Assembly (NCBI GenBank): GCA_951230915.1
Contig: OX579637.1
Location: forward strand, 15,686,001-15,750,000
Length of the DNA: 64,000 bases
Direction: 5' to 3'
Source of the DNA: Antitrichia curtipendula
Lineage: Eukaryota; Streptophyta; Bryopsida; Hypnales; Leucodontaceae
The notes below the pieces were generated by a model, which was given only the letters and a program-made list of their open reading frames with translations, had not been told where the DNA came from and searched no databases. Made by a program: the position numbers and the translations under genes. How positions within the stretch are numbered: the first letter of the stretch is position 1; each line of letters opens with the position of its first letter. Shown here piece by piece: positions 12,316 through 26,448 of the stretch.

Positions 12316-15300
12316 TGACATTTGATGTTTGACACCATTAATGTACAGGTTGGACTTATTCTATATTCTTTTGAATGGACGTCCGATTGGATTGCAATTA
12401 CATATCAAATTAGTATTTGTGGGCATTTAAGTATTTGAGGGTAACTATTTGCAACTTGTACGATTTGTATGAAGTCTCTTTCAAAATGAAATTCTATGAC
12501 ATTTGATGTTTGACACCATTAATGTACAGGTTGGACTTATTCTATATTCTTTTGAATGGACGTGCGATTGGATTGCAATTACATATCAAATTAGTATTTG
12601 TGGGCATTTAAGTACTTGAGGGTAACTATTTGCAACTTGTACGATTTGTGTGAAGTCTCTTTCAAAATGAAATTCTATGACATTTGATGTTTGACACCAT
12701 TAATGTACAGATTGGACTTATTCTATATTCTTTTGAATGGACGTGCGATTGGATTGCAATTACATATCAAATTAGTATTTGTGGGCATTTAAGTACTTGA
12801 GGGTAACTATTTGCAACTTGTACGATTTGTGTGAAGTCTCTTTCAAAATGAAATTCTATGACATTTGATGTTTGACACCATTAATGTACAGGTTGGACTT
12901 ATTCTATATTCTTTTGAATGGACGTGCGATTGGATTGCAATTACATATCAAATTAGTATTTGTGGGCATTTAAGTATTTGAGGGTAACTATTTGCAACTT
13001 GTACGATTTGTATGAAGTCTCTTTCAAAATGAAATTCTATGACATTTGATGTTTGACACCATTAATGTACAGGTTGGACTTATTCTATATTCTTTTGAAT
13101 GGACGTGCGATTGGATTGCAATTACATATCAAATTAATATTTGTGCGCATTTAAGTACTTGAGGGTAACTATTTGCAACATGTACGATTTGTGTGAAGTC
13201 TGTTTCAAAATGAAATTCTATGACATTTGATGTTTGACACCATTAATGTACAGGTTGGACTTATTCTATATTCTTTTGAATGGACGTGCGATTGGATTGC
13301 AATTACATATCAGATTAATATTTGTGGGCATTTAGGTACTTGAGGGTAACTATTTGCAACATGTACGATTTGTCTGAAGTCTCTTTCAAAATGAAATTCT
13401 ATGACATTTGATGTTTGACACCATTAATGTACAGGTTGGACTTATTCTATATTCTTTTGAATGGACGTGCGATTGGATTGCAATTACATATCAGATTAAT
13501 ATTTGTGGGCCTTTAGGTACTTGAGGGTAACTATTTGCAACATGTACGATTTGTCTGAAGTCTCTTTCAAAATGAAATTCTATGACATTTGATGTTTGAC
13601 ACCATTAATGTACAGGTTGGACTTATTCTATATTCTTTTGAGTGGACGTGCGATTGGATTGCAATTACATATCAAATTAGTATTTGTGGGCATTTAAGTA
13701 CTTGAGGGTAACTATTTGCAACTTGTACGATTTGTATGAAGTCTCTTTCAAAATGAAATTCTATGACATTTGATGTTTGACACCATTAATGTACAGATTG
13801 GACCTTATTCTATATTCTTTTGAATGGACGTGCGATTGGATTGCAATTACATATCAGATTAATATTTGTGGGCATTTAGGTACTTGAGGGTAACTATTTG
13901 CAACATGTACGATTTGTCTGAAGTCTCTTTCAAAATGAAATTCTATGACATTTGATGTTTGACACCATTAATGTACAGGTTGGACTTATTCTATATTCTT
14001 TTGAATGGACGTGCGATTGGATTGCAATTACATATCAGATTAATATTTGTGGGCATTTAGGTACTTGAGGGTAACTATTTGCAACATGTACGATTTGTCT
14101 GAAGTCTCTTTCAAAATGAAATTCTATGACATTTGATGTTTGACACCATTAATGTACAGGTTGGACTTATTCTATATTCTTTTGAGTGGACGTGCGATTG
14201 GATTGCAATTACATATCAAATTAGTATTTGTGGGCATTTAAGTACTTGAGGGTAACTATTTGCAACTTGTACGATTTGTATGAAGTCTCTTTCAAAATGA
14301 AATTCTATGACATTTGATGTTTGACACCATTAATGTACAGGTTGGACTTATTCTATATTCTTTTGAATGGACGTGCGATTGGATTGCAATTACATATCAA
14401 ATTAGTATTTGTGGGCATTTAAGTACTTGAGGGTAACTATTTGCAACTTGTACGATTTGTGTGAAGTCTCTTTCAAAATGAAATTCTATGACATTTGATG
14501 TTTGACACCATTAATGTACAGATTGGACTTATTCTATATTCTTTTGAATGGACGTGCGATTGGATTGCAATTACATATCAAATTAGTATTTGTGGGCATT
14601 TAAGTATTTGAGGGTAACTATTTGCAACTTGTACGATTTGTGTGAAGTCTCTTTCAAAATGAAATTCTATGACATTTGATGTTTCACACCATTAATGTAC
14701 AGATTGGACCTTATTCCCTATTTTTTGGAATTGACGTGCGATTGGATTGCAATTACATATCAAATTAATATTTGTGCGCATTTAAGTACTTGAGGGTAAC
14801 TATTTGCAACTTGTACGATTTGTGTGAAGTTTCCTTCAAAATGAAATTCTATGACATTTGATGTTTGACACCATTAATGTACAGATTGGACTTATTCTAT
14901 ATTCTTTTGAATGGACGTGCGATTGGATTGCAATTACATATCAAATTAGTATTTGTGGGCATTTAAGTACTTGAGGGTAACTATTTGCAACTTGTACGAT
15001 TTGTATGAAGTCTCTTTCAAAATGAAATTCTATGACATTTGATGTTTGACACCATTAATGTACAGGTTGGACTTATTCTATATTCTTTTGAATGGACGTG
15101 CGATTGGATTGCAATTACATATCAAATTAGTATTTGTGGGCATTTAAGTACTTGAGGGTAACTATTTGCAACTTGTACGATTTGTATGAAGTCTCTTTCA
15201 AAATGAAATTCTATGGCATTTGATGTTTGACACCATTAATGTACAGGTTGGACTTATTCTATATTCTTTTGAATGGACGTGCGATTGGATTGCAATTACA

Positions 15301-16300
15301 TATCAAATTAGTATTTGTGGGCATTTAAGTACTTGAGGGTAACTATTTGCAACTTGTACGATTTGTGTGAAGTCTCTTTCAAAATGAAATTCTATGACAT
15401 TTGATGTTTGACACCATTAATGTACAGATTGGACTTATTCTATATTCTTTTGAATGGACGTGCGATTGGATTGCAATTACATATCAAATTAGTATTTGTG
15501 GGCATTGAGGTACTTGAGGGTAACTATTTGCAACTTGTACGATTTGTGTGAAGTCTCTTTCAAAATGAAATTCTATGACATTTGATGTTTGACACCATTA
15601 ATGTACAGGTTGGACTTATTCTATATTCTTTTGAATGGACGTGTGATTGGATTGCAATTACATATCAGATTAATATTTGTGGGCATTTAGGTACTTGAGG
15701 GTAACTATTTGCAACATGTACGATTTGTCTGAAGTCTCTTTCAAAATGAAATTCTATGACATTTGATGTTTGACACCATTAATGTACAGGTTGGACTTAT
15801 TCTATATTCTTTTGAGTGGACGTGCGATTGGATTGCAATTACATATCAAATTAGTATTTGTGGGCATTTAAGTACTTGAGGGTAACTATTTGCAACTTGT
15901 ACGATTTGTATGAAGTCTCTTTCAAAATGAAATTCTATGACATTTGATGTTTGACACCATTAATGTACAGGTTGGACTTATTCTATATTCTTTTGAATGG
16001 ACGTGCGATTGGATTGCAATTACATATCAAATTAGTATTTGTGGGCATTTAAGTACTTGAGGGTAACTATTTGCAACTTGTACGATTTGTATGAAGTCTC
16101 TTTCAAAATGAAATTCTATGACATTTGATGTTTGACACCATTAATGTACAGGTTGGACTTATTCTTCTATTCTTTGGAATTGACGTGCGATTGAATTGCA
16201 ATTACATATCAAATTAGTATTTGTGGGCATTGAGGTACTTGAGGGTAACTATTTGCAACTTGTACGATTTGTGTGAAGTCTCTTTCAAAATGAAATTCTA
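12316..16300 (+). repeat. Large duplicated block, copy 2 (22 monomers)
   Basis: This is the shorter counterpart of 6158-11229. It lacks one A after the K at 13040 and has one C-to-tggc unit rather than two. Small differences include gggccttt at about 13509 in the second R, tttcacacc in the C at 14670, and attag in the B at 16119. Its last eleven monomers (14308-16300) are themselves repeated next door. Confidence 0.88.
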
Positions 16301-18111
16301 TGACATTTGATGTTTGACACCATTAATGTACAGGTTGGACTTATTCTATATTCTTTTGAATGGACGTGCGATTGGATTGCAATTACATATCAAATTAGTA
16401 TTTGTGGGCATTTAAGTACTTGAGGGTAACTATTTGCAACTTGTACGATTTGTGTGAAGTCTCTTTCAAAATGAAATTCTATGACATTTGATGTTTGACA
16501 CCATTAATGTACAGATTGGACTTATTCTATATTCTTTTGAATGGACGTGCGATTGGATTGCAATTACATATCAAATTAGTATTTGTGGGCATTTAAGTAT
16601 TTGAGGGTAACTATTTGCAACTTGTACGATTTGTGTGAAGTCTCTTTCAAAATGAAATTCTATGACATTTGATGTTTGACACCATTAATGTACAGATTGG
16701 ACCTTATTCCCTATTTTTTGGAATTGACGTGCGATTGGATTGCAATTACATATCAAATTAATATTTGTGCGCATTTAAGTACTTGAGGGTAACTATTTGC
16801 AACTTGTACGATTTGTGTGAAGTTTCCTTCAAAATGAAATTCTATGACATTTGATGTTTGACACCATTAATGTACAGATTGGACTTATTCTATATTCTTT
16901 TGAATGGACGTGCGATTGGATTGCAATTACATATCAAATTAGTATTTGTGGGCATTTAAGTACTTGAGGGTAACTATTTGCAACTTGTACGATTTGTATG
17001 AAGTCTCTTTCAAAATGAAATTCTATGACATTTGATGTTTGACACCATTAATGTACAGGTTGGACTTATTCTATATTCTTTTGAATGGACGTGCGATTGG
17101 ATTGCAATTACATATCAAATTAGTATTTGTGGGCATTTAAGTACTTGAGGGTAACTATTTGCAACTTGTACGATTTGTATGAAGTCTCTTTCAAAATGAA
17201 ATTCTATGGCATTTGATGTTTGACACCATTAATGTACAGGTTGGACTTATTCTATATTCTTTTGAATGGACGTGCGATTGGATTGCAATTACATATCAAA
17301 TTAGTATTTGTGGGCATTTAAGTACTTGAGGGTAACTATTTGCAACTTGTACGATTTGTGTGAAGTCTCTTTCAAAATGAAATTCTATGACATTTGATGT
17401 TTGACACCATTAATGTACAGATTGGACTTATTCTATATTCTTTTGAATGGACGTGCGATTGGATTGCAATTACATATCAAATTAGTATTTGTGGGCATTG
17501 AGGTACTTGAGGGTAACTATTTGCAACTTGTACGATTTGTGTGAAGTCTCTTTCAAAATGAAATTCTATGACATTTGATGTTTGACACCATTAATGTACA
17601 GGTTGGACTTATTCTATATTCTTTTGAATGGACGTGTGATTGGATTGCAATTACATATCAGATTAATATTTGTGGGCATTTAGGTACTTGAGGGTAACTA
17701 TTTGCAACATGTACGATTTGTCTGAAGTCTCTTTCAAAATGAAATTCTATGACATTTGATGTTTGACACCATTAATGTACAGGTTGGACTTATTCTATAT
17801 TCTTTTGAGTGGACGTGCGATTGGATTGCAATTACATATCAAATTAGTATTTGTGGGCATTTAAGTACTTGAGGGTAACTATTTGCAACTTGTACGATTT
17901 GTATGAAGTCTCTTTCAAAATGAAATTCTATGACATTTGATGTTTGACACCATTAATGTACAGGTTGGACTTATTCTATATTCTTTTGAATGGACGTGCG
18001 ATTGGATTGCAATTACATATCAAATTAGTATTTGTGGGCATTTAAGTACTTGAGGGTAACTATTTGCAACTTGTACGATTTGTGTGAAGTCTCTTTCAAA
18101 ATGAAATTCTA
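14308..18111 (+). repeat. 11-monomer HOR (1993 bp), one full and one 10-monomer copy
   Basis: 14308-16300 holds A, A(gtattt), C, A, A, tggc-A, A(gagg), R(gtgtg), S, A, B. 16301-18111 repeats it at a shift of 1993 bp for its first nine monomers and then a tenth A, with the B missing. From 18112 the sequence re-enters a unit at A(gagg)-R(gtgtg)-S. Spacings of C (14670 to 16663), tggc (15215 to 17208) and gtgtg (15642 to 17635) all equal 1993. Confidence 0.9.
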
Positions 18112-19741
18112 TGACATTTGATGTTTGACACCATTAATGTACAGATTGGACTTATTCTATATTCTTTTGAATGGACGTGCGATTGGATTGCAATTACATA
18201 TCAAATTAGTATTTGTGGGCATTGAGGTACTTGAGGGTAACTATTTGCAACTTGTACGATTTGTGTGAAGTCTCTTTCAAAATGAAATTCTATGACATTT
18301 GATGTTTGACACCATTAATGTACAGGTTGGACTTATTCTATATTCTTTTGAATGGACGTGTGATTGGATTGCAATTACATATCAGATTAATATTTGTGGG
18401 CATTTAGGTACTTGAGGGTAACTATTTGCAACATGTACGATTTGTCTGAAGTCTCTTTCAAAATGAAATTCTATGACATTTGATGTTTGACACCATTAAT
18501 GTACAGGTTGGACTTATTCTATATTCTTTTGAGTGGACGTGCGATTGGATTGCAATTACATATCAAATTAGTATTTGTGGGCATTTAAGTACTTGAGGGT
18601 AACTATTTGCAACTTGTACGATTTGTATGAAGTCTCTTTCAAAATGAAATTCTATGACATTTGATGTTTGACACCATTAATGTACAGGTTGGACTTATTC
18701 TATATTCTTTTGAATGGACGTGCGATTGGATTGCAATTACATATCAAATTAGTATTTGTGGGCATTTAAGTACTTGAGGGTAACTATTTGCAACTTGTAC
18801 GATTTGTATGAAGTCTCTTTCAAAATGAAATTCTATGACATTTGATGTTTGACACCATTAATGTACAGGTTGGACTTATTCTTCTATTCTTTGGAATTGA
18901 CGTGCGATTGAATTGCAATTACATATCAAATTAATATTTGTGGGCATTGAGGTACTTGAGGGTAACTATTTGCAACTTGTACGATTTGTGTGAAGTCTGT
19001 TTCAAAATGAAATTCTATGACATTTGATGTTTGACACCATTAATGTACAGGTTGGACTTATTCTATATTCTTTTGAATGGACGTGCGATTGGATTGCAAT
19101 TACATATCAAATTAGTATTTGTGGGCATTTAAGTACTTGAGGGTAACTATTTGCAACTTGTACGATTTGTATGAAGTCTCTTTCAAAATGAAATTCTATG
19201 GCATTTGATGTTTGACACCATTAATGTACAGGTTGGACTTATTCTATATTCTTTTGAATGGACGTGCGGTTGGATTGCAATTACATATCAAATTAGTATT
19301 TGTGGGCATTTAAGTACTTGAGGGTAACTATTTGCAACTTGTACGATTTGTGTGAAGTCTCTTTCAAAATGAAATTCTATGACATTTGATGTTTGACACC
19401 ATTAATGTACAGATTGGACTTATTCTATATTCTTTTGAATGGACGTGCGATTGGATTGCAATTACATATCAAATTAGTATTTGTGGGCATTGAGGTACTT
19501 GAGGGTAACTATTTGCAACTTGTACGATTTGTGTGAAGTCTCTTTCAAAATGAAATTCTATGACATTTGATGTTTGACACCATTAATGTACAGGTTGGAC
19601 TTATTCTATATTCTTTTGAATGGACGTGCGATTGGATTGCAATTACATATCAGATTAATATTTGTGGGCATTTAGGTACTTGAGGGTAACTATTTGCAAC
19701 ATGTACGATTTGTCTGAAGTCTCTTTCAAAATGAAATTCTA
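18112..19741 (+). repeat. 9-monomer duplication, copy 2 (end of zone 1)
   Basis: Counterpart of 10324-11953. The B at 18836 and the gcggttgg monomer at 19199 keep the same spacing as in copy 1. It ends exactly where the tttcacacc variant becomes common, so the zone 1 to zone 2 boundary coincides with the edge of a copied block. Confidence 0.88.
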
Positions 19742-22700
19742 TGACATTTGATGTTTCACACCATTAATGTACAGGTTGGACTTATTCTATATTCTTTAGA
19801 GTGGACGTGCGATTGGATTGCAATTACATATCAAATTAGTATTTGTGGGCATTTAAGTACTTGAGGGTAACTATTTGCAACTTGTACGATTTGTATGAAG
19901 TCTCTTTCAAAATGAAATTCTATGACATTTGATGTTTGACACCATTAATGTACAGGTTGGACTTATTCTATATTCTTTTGAATGGACGTGCGATTGGATT
20001 GCAATTACATATCAAATTAATATTTGTGGGCATTTAAGTACTTGAGGGTAACTATTTGGAACATGTACGATTTGTCTGAAGTCTCTTTCAAAATGAAATT
20101 CTATGACATTTGATGTTTCACACCATTAATGTACAGGTTGGACTTATTCTATATTCTTTTGAATGGACGTGCGATTGGATTGCAATTACATATCAGATTA
20201 ATATTTGTGGGCAATTAGGTACTTGAGGGTAACTATTTGCAACATGTACGATTTGTCTGAAGTCTCTTTCAAAATGAAATTCTATGACATTTGATGTTTC
20301 ACACCATTAATGTACAGGTTGGACTTATTCTATATTCTTTTGAATGGACGTGCGATTGGATTGCAATTACATATCAAATTAGTATTTGTGGGCATTTAAG
20401 TACTTGAGGGTAACTATTTGCAACTTGTACGATTTGTGTGAAGTCTGTTTCAAAATGAAATTCTATGACATTTGATGTTTGACACCATTAATGTACAGGT
20501 TGGACTTATTCTATATTCTTTTGAATGGACGTGCGATTGGATTGCAATTACATATCAGATTAATATTTGTGGGCATTTAGGTACTTGAGGGTAACTATTT
20601 GCAACATGTACGATTTGTCTGAAGTCTCTTTCAAAATGAAATTCTATGACATTTGATGTTTCACACCATTAATGTACAGGTTGGACTTATTCTATATTCT
20701 TTTGAGTGGACGTGCGATTGGATTGCAATTACATATCAAATTAGTATTTGTGGGCATTTAAGTACTTGAGGGTAACTATTTGCAACTTGTACGATTTGTG
20801 TGAAGTCTCTTTCAAAATGAAATTCTATGACATTTGATGTTTGACACCATTAATGTACAGATTGGACTTATTCTATATTCTTTTGAATGGACGTGCGATT
20901 GGATTGCAATTACATATCAGATTAATATTTGTGGGCATTTAGGTACTTGAGGGTAACTATTTGCAACATGTACGATTTGTCTGAAGTCTCTTTCAAAATG
21001 AAATTCTATGACATTTGATGTTTCACACCATTAATGTACAGGTTGGACTTATTCTATATTCTTTTGAGTGGACGTGCGATTGGATTGCAATTACATATCA
21101 AATTAGTATTTGTGGGCATTGAGGTACTTGAGGGTAACTATTTGCAACTTGTACGATTTGTGTGAAGTCTCTTTCAAAATGAAATTCTATGACATTTGAT
21201 GTTTGACACCATTAATGTACAGGTTGGACTTATTCTATATTCTTTTGAATGGACGTGCGATTGGATTGCAATTACATATCAAATTAGTATTTGTGGGCAT
21301 TTAAGTACTTGAGGGTAACTATTTGCAACTTGTACGATTTGTGTGAAGTCTCTTTCAAAATGAAATTCTATGACATTTGATGTTTGACACCATTAATGTA
21401 CAGATTGGACTTATTCTATATTCTTTTGAATGGACGTGCGATTGGATTGCAATTACATATCAAATTAGTATTTGTGGGCATTTAAGTACTTGAGGGTAAC
21501 TATTTGCAACTTGTACGATTTGTGTGAAGTCTCTTTCAAAATGAAATTCTATGACATTTGATGTTTGACACCATTAATGTACAGATTGGACTTATTCTAT
21601 ATTCTTTTGAATGGACGTGCGATTGGATTGCAATTACATATCAAATTAGTATTTGTGGGCATTTAAGTACTTGAGGGTAACTATTTGCAACTTGTACGAT
21701 TTGTGTGAAGTCTCTTTCAAAATGAAATTCTATGACATTTGATGTTTGACACCATTAATGTACAGATTGGACCTTATTCCCTATTTTTTGGAATTGACGT
21801 GCGATTGGATTGCAATTACATATCAAATTAATATTTGTGCGCATTTAAGTACTTGAGGGTAACTATTTGCAACTTGTACGATTTGTGTGAAGTTTCCTTC
21901 AAAATGAAATTCTATGACATTTGATGTTTGACACCATTAATGTACAGATTGGACTTATTCTATATTCTTTTGAATGGACGTGCGATTGGATTGCAATTAT
22001 ATATCAAATTAGTATTTGTGGGCATTTAAGTACTTGAGGGTAACTATTTGCAACTTGTACGATTTGTGTGAAGTCTCTTTCAAAATGAAATTCTATGACA
22101 TTTGATGTTTGACACCATTAATGTACAGGTTGGACTTATTCTATATTCTTTTGAATGGACGTGCGATTGGATTGCAATTACATATCAAATTAGTATTTGT
22201 GGGCATTTAAGTACTTGAGGGTAACTATTTGCAACTTGTACGATTTGTGTGAAGTCTCTTTCAAAATGAAATTCTATGACATTTGATGTTTGACACCATT
22301 AATGTACAGATTGGACTTATTCTATATTCTTTTGAATGGACGTGCGATTGGATTGCAATTACATATCAAATTAGTATTTGTGGGCATTTAAGTACTTGAG
22401 GGTAACTATTTGCAACTTGTACGATTTGTGTGAAGTCTGTTTCAAAATGAAATTCTATGACATTTGATGTTTCACACCATTAATGTACAGGTTGGACTTA
22501 TTCTATATTCTTTTGAGTGGACGTGCGATTGGATTGCAATTACATATCAAATTAGTATTTGTGGGCATTTAAGTACTTGAGGGTAACTATTTGCAACTTG
22601 TACGATTTGTGTGAAGTCTGTTTCAAAATGAAATTCTATGACATTTGATGTTTGACACCATTAATGTAGAGGTTGGACTTATTCTATATTCTTTTGAATG

Positions 22701-24633
22701 GACGTGCGATTGGATTGCAATTACATATCAAATTAGTATTTGTGGGCATTTAGGTACTTGAGGGTAACTATTTGCAACTTGTACGATTTGTATGAAGTCT
22801 CTTTCAAAATGAAATTCTATGACATTTGATGTTTGACACCATTAATGTACAGGTTGGACTTATTCTTCTATTCTTTGGAATTGACGTGCGATTGAATTGC
22901 AATTACATATCAAATTAATATTTGTGGGCATTGAGGTACTTGAGGGTAACTATTTGCAACTTGTACGATTTGTGTGAAGTTTCCTTCAAAATGAAATTCT
23001 ATGACATTTGATGTTTGACACCATTAATGTACAGGTTGGACTTATTCTATATTCTTTTGAATGGACGTGCGATTGGATTGCAATTACATATCAAATTAGT
23101 ATTTGTGGGCATTTAAGTACTTGAGGGTAACTATTTGCAACTTGTACGATTTGTGTGAAGTCTCTTTCAAAATGAAATTCTATGACATTTGATGTTTGAC
23201 ACCATTAATGTACAGATTGGACTTATTCTATATTCTTTTGAATGGACGTGCGATTGGATTGCAATTACATATCAAATTAGTATTTGTGGGCATTTAAGTA
23301 CTTGAGGGTAACTATTTGCAACTTGTACGATTTGTGTGAAGTCTCTTTCAAAATGAAATTCTATGACATTTGATGTTTCACACCATTAATGTACAGGTTG
23401 GACTTATTCTTCTATTCTTTGGAATTGACGTGCGATTGAATTGCAATTACATATCAAATTAATATTTGTGGGCATTGAGGTACTTGAGGGTAACTATTTG
23501 CAACATGTACGATTTGTCTGAAGTCTCTTTCAAAATGAAATTCTATGACATTTGATGTTTCACACCATTAATGTACAGGTTGGACTTATTCTATATTCTT
23601 TTGAGTGGACGTGCGATTGGATTGCAATTACATATCAAATTAGTATTTGTGGGCATTTAAGTACTTGAGGGTAACTATTTGCAACTTGTACGATTTGTGT
23701 GAAGTCTCTTTCAAAATGAAATTCTATGACATTTGATGTTTCACACCATTAATGTACAGGTTGGACTTATTCTTCTATTCTTTGGAATTGACGTGCGATT
23801 GAATTGCAATTACATATCAAATTAATATTTGTGGGCATTGAGGTACTTGAGGGTAACTATTTGCAACATGTACGATTTGTGTGAAGTCTCTTTCAAAATG
23901 AAATTCTATGACATTTGATGTTTGACACCATTAATGTACAGATTGGACTTATTCTATATTCTTTTGAATGGACGTGCGATTGGATTGCAATTACATATCA
24001 AATTAGTATTTGTGGGCATTTAAGTACTTGAGGGTAACTATTTGCAACTTGTACGATTTGTGTGAAGTCTCTTTCAAAATGAAATTCTATGACATTTGAT
24101 GTTTGACACCATTAATGTACAGATTGGACCTTATTCCCTATTTTTTGGAATTGACGTGCGATTGGATTGCAATTACATATCAAATTAATATTTGTGCGCA
24201 TTTAAGTACTTGAGGGTAACTATTTGCAACTTGTACGATTTGTGTGAAGTTTCCTTCAAAATGAAATTCTATGACATTTGATGTTTGACACCATTAATGT
24301 ACAGATTGGACTTATTCTATATTCTTTTGAATGGACGTGCGATTGGATTGCAATTACATATCAAATTAGTATTTGTGGGCATTTAAGTACTTGAGGGTAA
24401 CTATTTGCAACTTGTACGATTTGTGTGAAGTCTCTTTCAAAATGAAATTCTATGACATTTGATGTTTGACACCATTAATGTACAGGTTGGACTTATTCTA
24501 TATTCTTTTGAATGGACGTGCGATTGGATTGCAATTACATATCAAATTAGTATTTGTGGGCATTTAAGTACTTGAGGGTAACTATTTGCAACTTGTACGA
24601 TTTGTGTGAAGTCTCTTTCAAAATGAAATTCTA

Positions 24634-26086
24634 TGACATTTGATGTTTCACACCATTAATGTACAGATTGGACCTTATTCCCTATTTCTTGGAATTGACG
24701 TGCGATTGGATTGCAATTACATATCAGATTAATATTTGTGGGCATTTAGGTACTTGAGGGTAACTATTTGCAACATGTACGATTTGTCTGAAGTCTCTTT
24801 CAAAATGAAATTCTATGACATTTGATGTTTCACACCATTAATGTACAGGTTGGACTTATTCTATATTCTTTTGAATGGACGTGCGATTGGATTGCAATTA
24901 CATATCAAATTAGTATTTGTGGGCATTTAGGTACTTGAGGGTAACTATTTGCAACTTGTACGATTTGTATGAAGTCTCTTTCAAAATGAAATTCTATGAC
25001 ATTTGATGTTTCACACCATTAATGTACAGGTTGGACTTATTCTTCTATTCTTTGGAATTGACGTGCGATTGAATTGCAATTACATATCAAATTAATATTT
25101 GTGGGCATTTAAGTACTTGAGGGTAACTATTTGCAACTTGTACGATTTGTGTGAAGTCTCTTTCAAAATGAAATTCTATGACATTTGATGTTTCACACCA
25201 TTAATGTACAGATTGGACCTTATTCCCTATTTCTTGGAATTGACGTGCGATTGGATTGCAATTACATATCAGATTAATATTTGTGGGCATTTAGGTACTT
25301 GAGGGTAACTATTTGCAACATGTACGATTTGTCTGAAGTCTCTTTCAAAATGAAATTCTATGACATTTGATGTTTCACACCATTAATGTACAGGTTGGAC
25401 TTATTCTATATTCTTTTGAATGGACGTGCGATTGGATTGCAATTACATATCAAATTAATATTTGTGGGCATTTAAGTACTTGAGGGTAACTATTTGCAAC
25501 TTGTACGATTTGTGTGAAGTCTGTGTCAAAATGAAATTCTATGACATTTGATGTTTCACACCATTAATGTACAGATTGGACCTTATTCCCTATTTCTTGG
25601 AATTGACGTGCGATTGGATTGCAATTACATATCAGATTAATATTTGTGGGCATTTAGGTACTTGAGGGTAACTATTTGCAACATGTACGATTTGTCTGAA
25701 GTCTCTTTCAAAATGAAATTCTATGACATTTGATGTTTCACACCATTAATGTACAGGTTGGACTTATTCTATATTCTTTTGAATGGACGTGCGATTGGAT
25801 TGCAATTACATATCAAATTAGTATTTGTGGGCATTTAGGTACTTGAGGGTAACTATTTGCAACTTGTACGATTTGTATGAAGTCTCTTTCAAAATGAAAT
25901 TCTATGACATTTGATGTTTCACACCATTAATGTACAGGTTGGACTTATTCTTCTATTCTTTGGAATTGACGTGCGATTGAATTGCAATTACATATCAAAT
26001 TAATATTTGTGGGCATTGAGGTACTTGAGGGTAACTATTTGCAACTTGTACGATTTGTGTGAAGTTTCCTTCAAAATGAAATTCTA
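24634..26086 (+). repeat. Run of eight tttcacacc monomers with C/R mosaics
   Basis: The order is C/R, A(tagg), B, C/R, A, C/R, A(tagg), B, all with C at position 16. The three C/R copies (24634, 25179, 25542) share tatttcttgg and the complete R right half. C/R, A(tagg), B at 24634-25178 is echoed by 25542-26086 at a shift of 908 bp, five monomers. The two versions differ in the final B (tctctttc with atttaag against gtttccttc with attgagg). Confidence 0.85.
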
Positions 26087-26448
26087 TGACATTTGATGTT
26101 TGACACCATTAATGTACAGGTTGGACTTATTCTATATTCTTTTGAATGGACGTGCGATTGGATTGCAATTACATATCAAATTAGTATTTGTGGGCATTTA
26201 AGTACTTGAGGGTAACTATTTGCAACTTGTACGATTTGTGTGAAGTCTCTTTCAAAATGAAATTCTATGACATTTGATGTTTGACACCATTAATGTACAG
26301 GTTGGACTTATTCTATATTCTTTTGAATGGACGTGCGATTGGATTGCAATTACATATCAAATTAGTATTTGTGGGCATTTAAGTACTTGAGGGTAACTAT
26401 TTGCAACTTGTACGATTTGTATGAAGTCTCTTTCAAAATAAAATTCTA

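Larger units (their letters stand above)
1..19741 (+). repeat. Zone 1: A/R/S-dominated part of the array (monomers 1-109)
   Basis: This stretch has 109 monomers, mostly A, R, S and K, with only five B and four C copies. The position-16 variant tttcacacc is rare (11954 and 14670 only). Recurrent words are A, A with caga, A with gtattt, then K (2899-3622, 6339-7062, 12497-13220) and R-S dimers. Several large internal duplications are listed separately. Other shared rare variants also mark duplications: ctatttattgg at 907 and 4166 (shift 3259), gatatttgac in the monomers at 2175 and 4710 (shift 2535), and ttaatatac in those at 2899 and 5796 (shift 2897). No single HOR period holds through the zone. 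Confidence 0.88.

Noticed and set aside
26268..26448. Polyadenylation signal aataaa in variant monomers (also ends of 47669, 53112 and 54380)
   Set aside because: It arises from one G-to-A change in caaaatgaaatt within the satellite. There is no gene or downstream element to give it meaning.
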